DNA of 25,135 nucleotides from Bacteroidales bacterium. Its GTDB lineage: Bacteria > Bacteroidota > Bacteroidia > Bacteroidales > Bacteroidaceae. Below the pieces are notes generated by a model, which saw only the letters and a list, made by a program, of their open reading frames with translations, made no database searches and had not been told where the DNA came from. The position numbers were made by a program, and so were the translations under genes. Shown here piece after piece: positions 15,854 through 23,743 of the stretch. Positions within the stretch are counted from its first letter, which is position 1. Every line of letters begins with the position of its first letter. The stretch spans positions 1 to 25,135 of the forward strand of contig SFCY01000015.1 of NCBI GenBank assembly GCA_004558865.1. The letters are read 5' to 3'.

Positions 15854-16582
15854 TTAGATGTCTCTGAGATAGGTCAGTTTCACGACGATGCCTCCGTTGT
15901 TGCTCTTCGAGAAGTAGTCGCGTTTCCTGTCGCCATAGATGTTGCCCAGTCCGTAGTAGTAGCGCCCCTCAAGGAGAAAGTGGCCAATTTTGGGTATGGA
16001 GTATTCCAGTCCCGCGCCGGCCGCGATGCCGTAGTCGAACTTGTGCTCCACGCCCATGGTGTCCTGCGCGCACACCTTGTTGGCCCGGTCGTCCTCGTTG
16101 CGCTGGGCGAAGTTGAAATTGGTGTCGGTGCTCTCGCTGAGCAGGTAGCCGAATTGGGGGCCTGCCTGGATGAAGAACTGGAAGCCCTTCTTCTCCCGTC
16201 CCCAAGCCAAATGGGCAAAGACGGGTACCTGCAGGTAGTTGAGCGTGCGCTTGTAGTTCTCGGCCTGCCCCGTTGTGGGGTTGATGACGGGCTGGCTGTT
16301 GGCGTCCTTGATGTCCTCCTTCCATCCCATCTGGGTGTAGTTGAGTTCCGTGTAGATGGAGCAGATGGTGGAGAAGTATTTCTCGCAGACGTATCTGAGC
16401 GATAGGCCGCCGCTCATTCCGCCGTGCATACCCTGTGAGACGGAGGGCGTGAAGCCGATGCTGCTCAGTGCGTAGCCGCCGTTCACTCCTATGGAGAGGT
16501 CGTTCCTGTGTTCGCCGATCTGGGCCTTTGCCGTCAAGGCTGTGGCGAGTAAGGTTAGCAGGGCAATATGTTTAATGCTCAT
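15854..16582 (-). CDS. Outer-membrane beta-barrel protein (PorT-like family)
   Basis: A 242-residue protein with a signal peptide (MSIKHIALLTLLATALTAKA, cleaved before QIGEH) and alternating amphipathic strands rich in Tyr and Gly, ending in an aromatic/hydrophobic strand (VVKLTYLRDI). It fits the broad Bacteroidota 'porin family/PorT' beta-barrel group (OMP_b-brl_2). The label PorT is used for many such proteins and does not prove a T9SS role. The start at 16582 is chosen over the longer frame (16633), which would run into the upstream gene and bury the signal peptide. It lies 13 bases after the LysM gene. Confidence 0.82.
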   Translation of the reverse strand: MSIKHIALLTLLATALTAKAQIGEHRNDLSIGVNGGYALSSIGFTPSVSQGMHGGMSGGLSLRYVCEKYFSTICSIYTELNYTQMGWKEDIKDANSQPVINPTTGQAENYKRTLNYLQVPVFAHLAWGREKKGFQFFIQAGPQFGYLLSESTDTNFNFAQRNEDDRANKVCAQDTMGVEHKFDYGIAAGAGLEYSIPKIGHFLLEGRYYYGLGNIYGDRKRDYFSKSNNGGIVVKLTYLRDI

Positions 16583-16595
16583 AGCTTGTGGTTCG

Positions 16596-17993
16596 TCAAT
16601 AGTTGATGGCCTCCAACTTGTTGTTGGTCGCATAGTGAATCAGCATGAAGGCTCCGTTCTGATAGCCCCCGTTGCCCACGCGCTCAAACCGCAGTGGCGT
16701 TTGCAGGGGCTTGTAGCTGCTCTCCTTGGCCGTGCCGGAGAATTGCTTGCCCTTGGCGTGGAGTCCGCGGACGAAGAACTCGGCCTGGTCGTAGCCTGTG
16801 AGGGCGAAGTGGGGCAGGGCCCACATCATCTCGCTGCGGAACCACCGGCGGTAGCTCTGCTCAAAGGTGCGGGTGGGGGAGGACAGCGGGTTGTAATAGA
16901 ACACCGTGGGGATGTAGGTGTCGTATTTGTGGAAATACTCCAAGTACACATTGGTGTAGAGCAGCCAGTCGGTGTAGCCGAAGAGCGAGACCTGCACGTT
17001 GGGATGGTTCACTTTCATGCCGTCGAGCTTGGCCAGACACACGTTGAGTTCCGGCGAGCGGCCCGTGTTGAGGATGACCACATTGGGCTTGGAGGCACTG
17101 AAGGCCTTGGCGAAATAGTCTTCCGACGACTTCAGGTTGGTGATGGAATACTGTATGCCGAGTTTCTCCAACTGCTTGCGGAGTCCAAACGTGAAGCCAC
17201 CCTTCTTGGATGTGGTGTCGTTGCAGTCGACAAACACGGGGTGGCAGCCCTGGAAGCGCTGCAGGAAGACCGATATGGACTGGCTGTTGATTCTGTCTTG
17301 GTTCTGATACACTTGGAAGAGGTTGGGGTTGGTGGCCACCTCGTTGCCGTTGATGGAGAAGGGGATGACCAGCTTGATGCCGTTGTTGCGGCAGAAGTGG
17401 GACAGATAGCCCACCTGTGAGGTGTAGAGCGGGCCGAAGATGATGTCGCGGTCCTTGGCCTTGGCCTCCAAGAGCGTCTGCCGTATGTCAGCGTCGATGG
17501 GCACGTTCCAAGCGGCGATGTCGGTGGAGATGCCCTCCTGCCGGAGCTGGTCGCAGGCCAAGAGTATGCCACGATAGTATTCCACCATGCGCCGGCCGTC
17601 GCCGTCGACATCGTGCAGGGGCAGCATCACGCCTATCTTCACCACAGGCTCCTGCTTGGCTGTGGCCGAGGGCGACACAGAGGGGCTTCCGGCGGTCTTG
17701 GCCGGCTGGGCCTTTGGGGCAGTGGAGGCCTGCTTGGCGTTGGGATTGGGAAAATCCTTGGTATAGGGAATGAAGATGTAGTCGTCCTTCTTCAGTTGGT
17801 AGCCTTCCTTCTTCATTTCCGGGTTGGCCTCCATGAGCTCTGGTATGGATATAGAGTATTTGTTGGCTATTCCGAATATCGTGTCCTTTTTCTTGGCCTT
17901 GTAGATGTCACGCCATTGGGTGGTCTGAGCTGCGATGCCCATACAGAAAACGGCAAGGAAAAACAACACCAAATGTCTCTTAAAACTCTTCAT
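16596..17993 (-). CDS. LysM protein with periplasmic-binding-protein fold
   Basis: A 465-residue exported protein. A signal peptide (1-22) is followed by one LysM peptidoglycan-binding module (about 28-77, KKDTIFGIANKYSIS...IFIPY), a Pro/Ala/Ser linker (80-115) and a type-I periplasmic-binding domain (117-465) of the branched-chain amino-acid receptor kind. That domain begins VVKIGVMLPLHD and contains the DIIFGPLYTSQV segment. No ABC permease lies nearby, so a transport role is doubtful. The same fold without a transporter occurs in LpoA, an activator of penicillin-binding protein 1A, so a wall-bound regulator is a reasonable but unproven guess. It is first in a cluster with an outer-membrane barrel and a peptide transporter. 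Confidence 0.82.
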   Translation of the reverse strand: MKSFKRHLVLFFLAVFCMGIAAQTTQWRDIYKAKKKDTIFGIANKYSISIPELMEANPEMKKEGYQLKKDDYIFIPYTKDFPNPNAKQASTAPKAQPAKTAGSPSVSPSATAKQEPVVKIGVMLPLHDVDGDGRRMVEYYRGILLACDQLRQEGISTDIAAWNVPIDADIRQTLLEAKAKDRDIIFGPLYTSQVGYLSHFCRNNGIKLVIPFSINGNEVATNPNLFQVYQNQDRINSQSISVFLQRFQGCHPVFVDCNDTTSKKGGFTFGLRKQLEKLGIQYSITNLKSSEDYFAKAFSASKPNVVILNTGRSPELNVCLAKLDGMKVNHPNVQVSLFGYTDWLLYTNVYLEYFHKYDTYIPTVFYYNPLSSPTRTFEQSYRRWFRSEMMWALPHFALTGYDQAEFFVRGLHAKGKQFSGTAKESSYKPLQTPLRFERVGNGGYQNGAFMLIHYATNNKLEAINY

Positions 17994-18018
17994 TTAACTT
18001 TTCGTTTATATCCATCTG

Positions 18019-18026
18019 CAAAAATA
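18019..18026 (-). promoter_or_regulatory. Promoter -7 element of the LysM-barrel-POT cluster
   Basis: TATTTTTG on the minus strand matches TAnnTTTG exactly and sits 25 bases before the ATG at 17993. The -33 box is not clear. Confidence 0.45.
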
Positions 18027-18069
18027 CAAAAAAATATCAAGAGGGAATGATTTATACCTTCTTTTTTAT

Positions 18070-18077
18070 TAACTTTG
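18070..18077 (+). promoter_or_regulatory. Promoter -7 element of the T9SS cargo gene
   Basis: TAACTTTG matches TAnnTTTG exactly and sits 25 bases before the ATG at 18103. Together with the element at 18019-18026 it makes this intergenic region a divergent promoter pair. Confidence 0.45.
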
Positions 18078-18102
18078 CATCCTACATTATGATGAATAAC
18101 GA

Positions 18103-18825
18103 ATGAAATCAAGACTTATTACATTTCTCGGCCTGTTGTGGGTGGCCTTCTCTGTGTCGGCGCAGAACACCGTGCCGCTGATTGAGCCACAGGGCACTTT
18201 CACCGACGACAACGGCGAGGAGCAAAGCTCTACGTCGATTTCGGGAAACGCCCCCTTGGCGGTGCACTTTGCCGTCAACGCCACGCAGACCGACGGCTGG
18301 GAGGCCAACTATGAGTGGCGGTTCTATAAGGACAGCAGGGAGAACCAACCCTATATGGTGCGCTACGAGGAAGAGACCGACTACACCTTCAACGACGCGG
18401 GAACCCACTTGGTGGTGTGCTACGCCACTTTCGTGCAGGGCAACGACACTGTGGCCTATACCGACGAATACTGGAACGAGACGGGACCCATCACCGTGAC
18501 CATCTCAGAGAGCCGGCTTGAGATGCCCAACGCCTTCTCGCCCAACGGCGACGGAATCAACGATGTCTACAAAGCAAAAAAAGGCTGGCAGAGCATCACT
18601 GAGTTCCATGCCTACATCTTCAACCGCTGGGGGCAGAAACTCTACGAATGGAGCGACCCCGACGGCGGATGGGACGGCACCTACAAGGGAAAGGAAGTGA
18701 AACAGGGTGTCTACTTCTGTTTGGTGAAAGCCAAGGGGGCCGATGGCCGCAACTACAATATCAAGACCGACGTGAACCTGCTGCGCGGCTACACCGAGTC
18801 GAGTGGGGCGGGAGCCACGGAATAA
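18103..18825 (+). CDS. Small secreted protein with T9SS type-B sorting domain
   Basis: A 240-residue protein. The signal peptide covers 1-20 (cleavage before QNTVP), a PKD-like Ig domain about 28-134, and a gliding-motility-associated (CHU_C, type-B) C-terminal domain 141-228. The last starts MPNAFSPNGDGIND (141-154) and contains IFNRWGQKLYEW (172-183) and GGWDGTYKG. Type-B domains direct export through the type IX system and are usually the tail of large surface proteins; this cargo is very short. The chain runs about 11 residues past the usual end (VNLLRG). No PorP/SprF-like partner is adjacent in this window. uvrA follows after 33 bases. Confidence 0.9.
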   Translation: MKSRLITFLGLLWVAFSVSAQNTVPLIEPQGTFTDDNGEEQSSTSISGNAPLAVHFAVNATQTDGWEANYEWRFYKDSRENQPYMVRYEEETDYTFNDAGTHLVVCYATFVQGNDTVAYTDEYWNETGPITVTISESRLEMPNAFSPNGDGINDVYKAKKGWQSITEFHAYIFNRWGQKLYEWSDPDGGWDGTYKGKEVKQGVYFCLVKAKGADGRNYNIKTDVNLLRGYTESSGAGATE

Positions 18826-18858
18826 CGAACCTTAGGTAGGGAGATTTTTTCTAAAGGA

Positions 18859-21708
18859 ATGGATAACGAAGCAGGATGGATAGAGGTTGAGGGCGCGAGG
18901 GTCCACAACCTAAGAAACATAGATGTAGTGATTCCCCGCAACTCGCTGACCGTCATCACCGGTCTCTCGGGTTCGGGAAAGTCGTCGCTGGCCTTCGACA
19001 CCATATTCGCCGAGGGGCAGCGACGCTATATTGAGACCTTCTCGGCCTATGCCCGCAACTTCTTGGGCAACATGGAACGGCCCGACGTGGACAAGATTTC
19101 CGGTCTGAGTCCCGTCATCAGCATCGAGCAGAAGACTACCAACAAGAACCCACGCTCCACTGTGGGCACCACCACGGAGATTTACGACTATCTGCGTCTG
19201 CTCTTCGCCCGTGCCGGCACAGCCTACAGCTACCTCACGGGGGAAAAGATGGTGAAATACACCGAGGAGAAGATAGTCGACATGATAGGCAGCGACTATG
19301 CCGGAAAGGCTGTCTACTTCTTGGCCCCACTCGTGAGGCAACGCAAGGGCCACTACCGTGAGCTCTTCGAGGCGCTGCGCCGCAAGGGCTTCCTCTATGC
19401 CCGTGTGGACGGTGAGGTCAAGGACATCGTGAGGGGGATGAAGGTGGACCGCTACAAAAACCACAACATTGAAGTGGTGATAGACAAGCTCAAGGTGGCC
19501 GACTCGCGCGAGGCTGCCGGTGATACCCAGGCCGAACGCTTCCGGCAGTCCATCGCCACGGCCATGCGCCAGGGCGATGGAACCATGATGGTGCTCGACA
19601 AGGCCTCCGGCGAGGTGAGAAACTTCTCCAAGCGACTCATGGACCCCGTGAGCGGACTCTCCTACGGCGACCCTGCCCCCAACATCTTCTCCTTCAACTC
19701 GCCCGAGGGCGCATGCCCCAAATGCAAGGGACTGGGCTACATCGACCAGATAGACATGAAGAAGGTGATTCCCGACACCAAGTTGAGCATCTACCAAGGT
19801 GGCATCTCTCCCTTGGGAAAATACAAGAACCAGATGATTTTCTGGCAGATAGACACCATCTTGCAGCGATACGGCTGCAACGTGAAGACTCCCATCAAGG
19901 ACATTCCAGAGGAGGCCCTCAACGAGGTGCTATATGGCAGCATCGACAACATAAGAATTTCCAAGGACCTGACAAAGACATCAAGCGACTACTTTGTGGA
20001 ATACGACGGGGTGGTGAAATACTTGGAGTCGGTGATGGACAGCGAGACGGAACTCAACGGAAAAAGATGGGCCGACCAGTTTCTCACCAAGGTCCCATGC
20101 CCCGAGTGCCACGGCCAGAGACTCAAGCGGGAGTCGCTCTCCTACAAAGTCGACGGCAAGAACATCTCCGAGGTGGCCAACCTCGACATCAGCCAGCTCA
20201 AGGTCTGGCTCGACCATATCGAGGACCACCTTGAGCCTCGGCAGCGGAAGATAGCCGCCGAGATTGTGAAAGAGTTGAAGTCGCGCGTGGGCTTCCTCCT
20301 TGAGGTGGGGCTCGACTACCTCTGCCTCAACCGTCAGTCGGCCACCCTCTCGGGCGGAGAGAGCCAACGCATCCGTCTGGCCACACAGATTGGCAGCCAA
20401 CTCGTCAACGTGCTTTACATTCTCGACGAGCCGAGCATCGGACTCCACCAGCGCGACAACGAGCGCCTCATCGGCTCGCTCAAGGAGCTGCGCGACTTGG
20501 GCAACACGGTGATCGTGGTGGAACACGACGAGGACATGATGCGCGCCGCCGACTGGATAATCGACATCGGCCCCAAGGCCGGGCGCAAGGGCGGCAATGT
20601 GGTGTTCCAAGGCACGCCGGAAGAAATGCTGAAGTCGCACACGCTCACAGCCCGCTATCTCAACGGCGAGGAGAAAATCGAGGTTCCTGCGAAAAGGCGC
20701 AAGGGAAAGAAATCTATAACGCTGCGCGGCTGCACGGGCAACAACCTGAAAAATGTCGACGTGGCTTTCCCCTTGGGCACGCTCACCGTCGTCACCGGCG
20801 TGTCGGGGTCGGGAAAGTCGACGCTTGTCAATGAGACGCTGCAGCCCATCCTGTCGCAACACTTTTACCGCTCGCTCAAGAAGCCCATGCCATACGGCGG
20901 CATTGACGGCATTGATAATATAGACAAGGTGGTGAACGTGGACCAGAGCCCTATTGGGCGCACACCGCGCTCCAATCCGGCCACTTACACGGGCGTGTTC
21001 TCCGACATCCGCTCGCTTTTCGTCAACCTGCCCGAGGCTCAGATTCGTGGCTACAAGCCCGGCCGCTTTTCGTTCAATGTGAAGGGTGGACGCTGCGAGG
21101 CCTGCGGGGGCAACGGCTACAAGACCATAGCCATGAACTTCCTGTCCGATGTGATGGTGCCTTGCGAGGTGTGCCACGGCAAACGCTACAACCGCGAGAC
21201 ACTTGAGGTGAAGTTCAAGGGAAAGAGCATCGCCGATGTTCTCGACATGACCATCAACCAGGCGGTGGAGTTCTTTGAGAACGTGCCGTCCATCCTGCCT
21301 AAAATCAAGACGCTGCAGGAAGTGGGCTTGGGATATATCAAGTTGGGACAGAGCTCAACGACCCTTTCCGGCGGTGAGAGCCAGCGCGTGAAACTGGCCA
21401 CGGAACTTGCCAAACGGGATACAGGGAAGACCCTCTACATCCTCGACGAGCCGACGACGGGTCTTCATTTTGAGGACATCCGTGTGTTGATGGGTGTGTT
21501 GGAGCGGTTGGTCGACAAGGGCAACACCGTCATCATCATCGAACACAACTTGGATGTAATCAAGTTGGCCGACTACATCATCGACATGGGGCCGGAGGGA
21601 GGCCGTGGTGGCGGCACTGTGGTGCAGACTGGCACACCCGAGGAAATAGTCAAGAAGGGTGTGGGCTACACGGCGCGCTTCCTGAAGTCGATGCTTCCCC
21701 CGCTTTGA
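18859..21708 (+). CDS. uvrA: Excinuclease ABC subunit A (UvrA)
   Basis: A 949-residue DNA damage-recognition ATPase of nucleotide excision repair. It has two ABC ATPase modules, with Walker A GLSGSGKSS (35-43) and GVSGSGKST (647-655), and signatures LSGGESQR at 497-504 and 836-843. Cysteine pairs for zinc binding are complete: C286/C289 with C414/C417, and C746/C749 with C769/C772. Length is standard. No consensus promoter was found in the 33-base gap before it, so it may be read from the upstream cargo gene. Confidence 0.98.
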   Translation: MDNEAGWIEVEGARVHNLRNIDVVIPRNSLTVITGLSGSGKSSLAFDTIFAEGQRRYIETFSAYARNFLGNMERPDVDKISGLSPVISIEQKTTNKNPRSTVGTTTEIYDYLRLLFARAGTAYSYLTGEKMVKYTEEKIVDMIGSDYAGKAVYFLAPLVRQRKGHYRELFEALRRKGFLYARVDGEVKDIVRGMKVDRYKNHNIEVVIDKLKVADSREAAGDTQAERFRQSIATAMRQGDGTMMVLDKASGEVRNFSKRLMDPVSGLSYGDPAPNIFSFNSPEGACPKCKGLGYIDQIDMKKVIPDTKLSIYQGGISPLGKYKNQMIFWQIDTILQRYGCNVKTPIKDIPEEALNEVLYGSIDNIRISKDLTKTSSDYFVEYDGVVKYLESVMDSETELNGKRWADQFLTKVPCPECHGQRLKRESLSYKVDGKNISEVANLDISQLKVWLDHIEDHLEPRQRKIAAEIVKELKSRVGFLLEVGLDYLCLNRQSATLSGGESQRIRLATQIGSQLVNVLYILDEPSIGLHQRDNERLIGSLKELRDLGNTVIVVEHDEDMMRAADWIIDIGPKAGRKGGNVVFQGTPEEMLKSHTLTARYLNGEEKIEVPAKRRKGKKSITLRGCTGNNLKNVDVAFPLGTLTVVTGVSGSGKSTLVNETLQPILSQHFYRSLKKPMPYGGIDGIDNIDKVVNVDQSPIGRTPRSNPATYTGVFSDIRSLFVNLPEAQIRGYKPGRFSFNVKGGRCEACGGNGYKTIAMNFLSDVMVPCEVCHGKRYNRETLEVKFKGKSIADVLDMTINQAVEFFENVPSILPKIKTLQEVGLGYIKLGQSSTTLSGGESQRVKLATELAKRDTGKTLYILDEPTTGLHFEDIRVLMGVLERLVDKGNTVIIIEHNLDVIKLADYIIDMGPEGGRGGGTVVQTGTPEEIVKKGVGYTARFLKSMLPPL

Positions 21709-21711
21709 CCC

Positions 21712-21873
21712 ATCGGCGGCCACCCTCCCCGTAGGTAACTTTAGCCGCTGTCGTTGTGGCTTTCTCTGCCTTTATCAGGTTGGCCGACTAATCCACTCTT
21801 CCGTATGCTTTGTATTTGGCGTTGACGCTCTTCGGCATGGTTCTTTAAAAGCCTCGCACACGTCGGCATTCAA
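21712..21873. other. Short gap after uvrA, nothing identified
   Basis: About 160 bases between the uvrA stop and the shared terminator show no ORF, RNA or repeat I can support. Confidence 0.4.
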
Positions 21874-21911
21874 AAAAAGGCTGGACTCCCGCAAAGGAAT
21901 CCAGCCTTTTT
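21874..21911. terminator. Bidirectional terminator between uvrA and the broken gene
   Basis: AAAAAGGCTGGA (21874-21885) pairs perfectly with TCCAGCCTTTTT (21900-21911) across a 14-base loop. The A-run on one side and the T-run on the other let it serve both uvrA (plus) and the convergent minus-strand gene. Confidence 0.85.
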
Positions 21912-21967
21912 ATGAATGTCTTGGCATACAACGGCCACAGGCCATTGTTCTTGCAGGTGTAGTCGGT

Positions 21968-23743
21968 TTATTCCTTCACCACCTTTTGGCCGTCCTTGAT
22001 GTAAACACCCTTGGGCAGACTGTTCCAGTTCTGCTCCATGCGAGTGCCTTGCAGATTGAAGACGCCCTGCTTGGCGGTGTCCACTTCGGCGTTGGTTGAG
22101 ACAATGCTTGTGGGAATGGGCTCGATCTTCACCGCGCTCTTCACAACCTGTCCGTCGCTGCCAACCACAGCGCCCTCTGTGGCGTTGAAGGCCGCTTCAC
22201 TGGGCTGCGTTATGTGGCAGCCTTCGAGGTTGAGGCTCTTCAAGTCAAAGAGTGAGCCACTTTCCTTACCTTCCACTGTAACGGTGGCGTTGCGCACGGT
22301 CACAGTTTCTTCTTTGAGTCCGAAGATACCACTGTCGGTTCTGGTCACGTTCAGAGTGCAGTTCTCAATGGCGAGATTTGCATTGTCAAGAGAGATTCCG
22401 TTAGTACCTTCAATATTGAGGCTACCTTCGCCGTTGATGGTAAGAGGTGCGCCCGTATAGAGAGCTATGTAACCGTTTTTCAGCTCGTTGACGCCTGTCA
22501 CATTGATGGCAAGGTTTTCAATGGCCGATGAAATGCCACCCAGCATGTCGCCCGTAGCGTCGATTGTGGCGTTGTTGAGGGTGAGCACGTTGGTTTCGGG
22601 GTCGTAGCTCACTCCACCGGTAACGCCTTCTATCACGCTGAGGTTGTCGCGGTTGGCGTCGGTCACCCGCTAGCCCATGATGTACAGCTCGTAGGCGTTC
22701 ACCACCACGGGTTCTATCTTCACGGCTGTCACCACCACTTCTCCATTAGCATCTACCACTGCTCCGGTTTCCGCATTGAATGTGGCACCCGTGGGCTGTG
22801 TGATGTTGCAGTCTTCGAGGGTGAGGCCGTCGAGGTCGGTGATGGAACCCAGTTCTCCCTCAGCTGTTAATGTCGCGTTGCGAATGAAAAGGTTCTCGAT
22901 ATCATCGGATGTTCCGGAAATGCCCATCACGCCTTTTACGTTCACCGTAGTGGTGTCGATATTGAGGTTGGCACCGTAAAGGAGGATACCCATGCTCGTA
23001 TCTGTGATGTCGAGAGTTCCTTCGCCTCTGATGGTGGCCAATTTGCTGAAGCCCATTCCATAGCTGCCCTGCTTGATTGTGTTGGCGCCAACCAGTTCGA
23101 TGGTCAGGCCTTCAATGGAAGACATAATTCCGGCTGCTTCTTCCTTGCTTTCGATGGTTGCATTCTCCAAGGTAAGCACGTTGGTCTCGGGATTGTAGCT
23201 CACCTTGCCCGACACGCCGTCGATGGAGGTGAGGTCGCTGTAGTTGTCTGCAGTCATCAGCTCGCCGTTGATGGCCAGTGTGGGGCCAACTCCGGCCTCA
23301 ATCTTCACAGGGGTCTTCACGACATTGCCCTCCATGTCCACTACAGAGCCCGTTTCCATATCAAAAGCGGTGCCTTCCGGTTGCGTTATCAGACAACCCT
23401 CGAGGCTGAGCGATGCGATGTCGGTGATGGAGCCGTCCGTAGTTCCCTCAGCTGTTACGTTGGCGTTGCTGATACGGATGTTTTCTGTTTTCTGGCCTTT
23501 TCCAACGATTCCATACGCACCTTTCACGTCGATGTTGCAGTTCTCGATTGTGAGGTCGGCGTTGTTGGGATAGAGTGCGCAGGCACCATCGGCATTGATA
23601 GTCAGTGTTCCAACTCCGCTAATGGTCATGGCTTTCTTGTTCACGATACCGTCTGAGGCTTCCTCGGTGGTCACTTGGTTTTCACCCTCAAGAGAGATGG
23701 TGAGATTCTCGATGTCGGAGATGATTGCACGGTTGGGAGACTT
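21968..23743 (-). pseudogene. Broken repeat-containing surface protein, cut by IS110
   Basis: One minus-strand frame runs from the IS border at about 23743 to a stop at 21968, interrupted once by TAG at 22670-22672. It encodes three related repeats of about 190 residues: a 5'-truncated one (23743 to about 23290), a full one (to about 22710), and a third holding the stop (to about 22120). Each repeat has a GVSGKVSYNPETNVLTLENATI-like opening, short beta strands reminiscent of a beta-helix, and an end like CNITQPTGATFNAETGAVV. The C-terminus (VFNLQGTRMEQNW...GVYIKDGQKVVKE) resembles the T9SS type-A tail common in Prevotella. The signal peptide and N-terminus are missing. I do not recognise a function. 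Confidence 0.8.
22120..23743 (-). repeat. Three tandem protein-coding repeats of about 580 bp
   Basis: The repeats share, in order, a D/N-x-x-D/N-L-x-x-I-x-GV-x-G-x-VSY opening, NATI, a SxIExLxI strand, a GxGTL(D/T/N)I block, an ENC or NATV strand and an ITQP...VV-x-VKIEP close. The first copy is cut by the insertion sequence. Divergence between copies is high at the amino-acid level, so duplication is not recent. Confidence 0.7.

Noticed and set aside
16583..16633. Longer start (16633) for the outer-membrane barrel protein
   Set aside because: It would place 17 charged residues before the signal peptide and overlap the end of the LysM gene.
16596..17993. ABC-transporter substrate-binding protein for amino acids
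   Set aside because: The fold matches, but a LysM module is fused and no permease or ATPase is nearby, so a transport function is not supported.
19981..21177. 398-codon minus-strand ORF opposite uvrA
   Set aside because: Antisense shadow of uvrA; no start context or recognisable motif.
22670..22672. TAG as a recoded sense codon
   Set aside because: TAG is used as a normal stop by several intact genes here (clpC, dnaN, the DUF4835 gene), and the gene is already cut by an insertion sequence, so a nonsense change is simpler.
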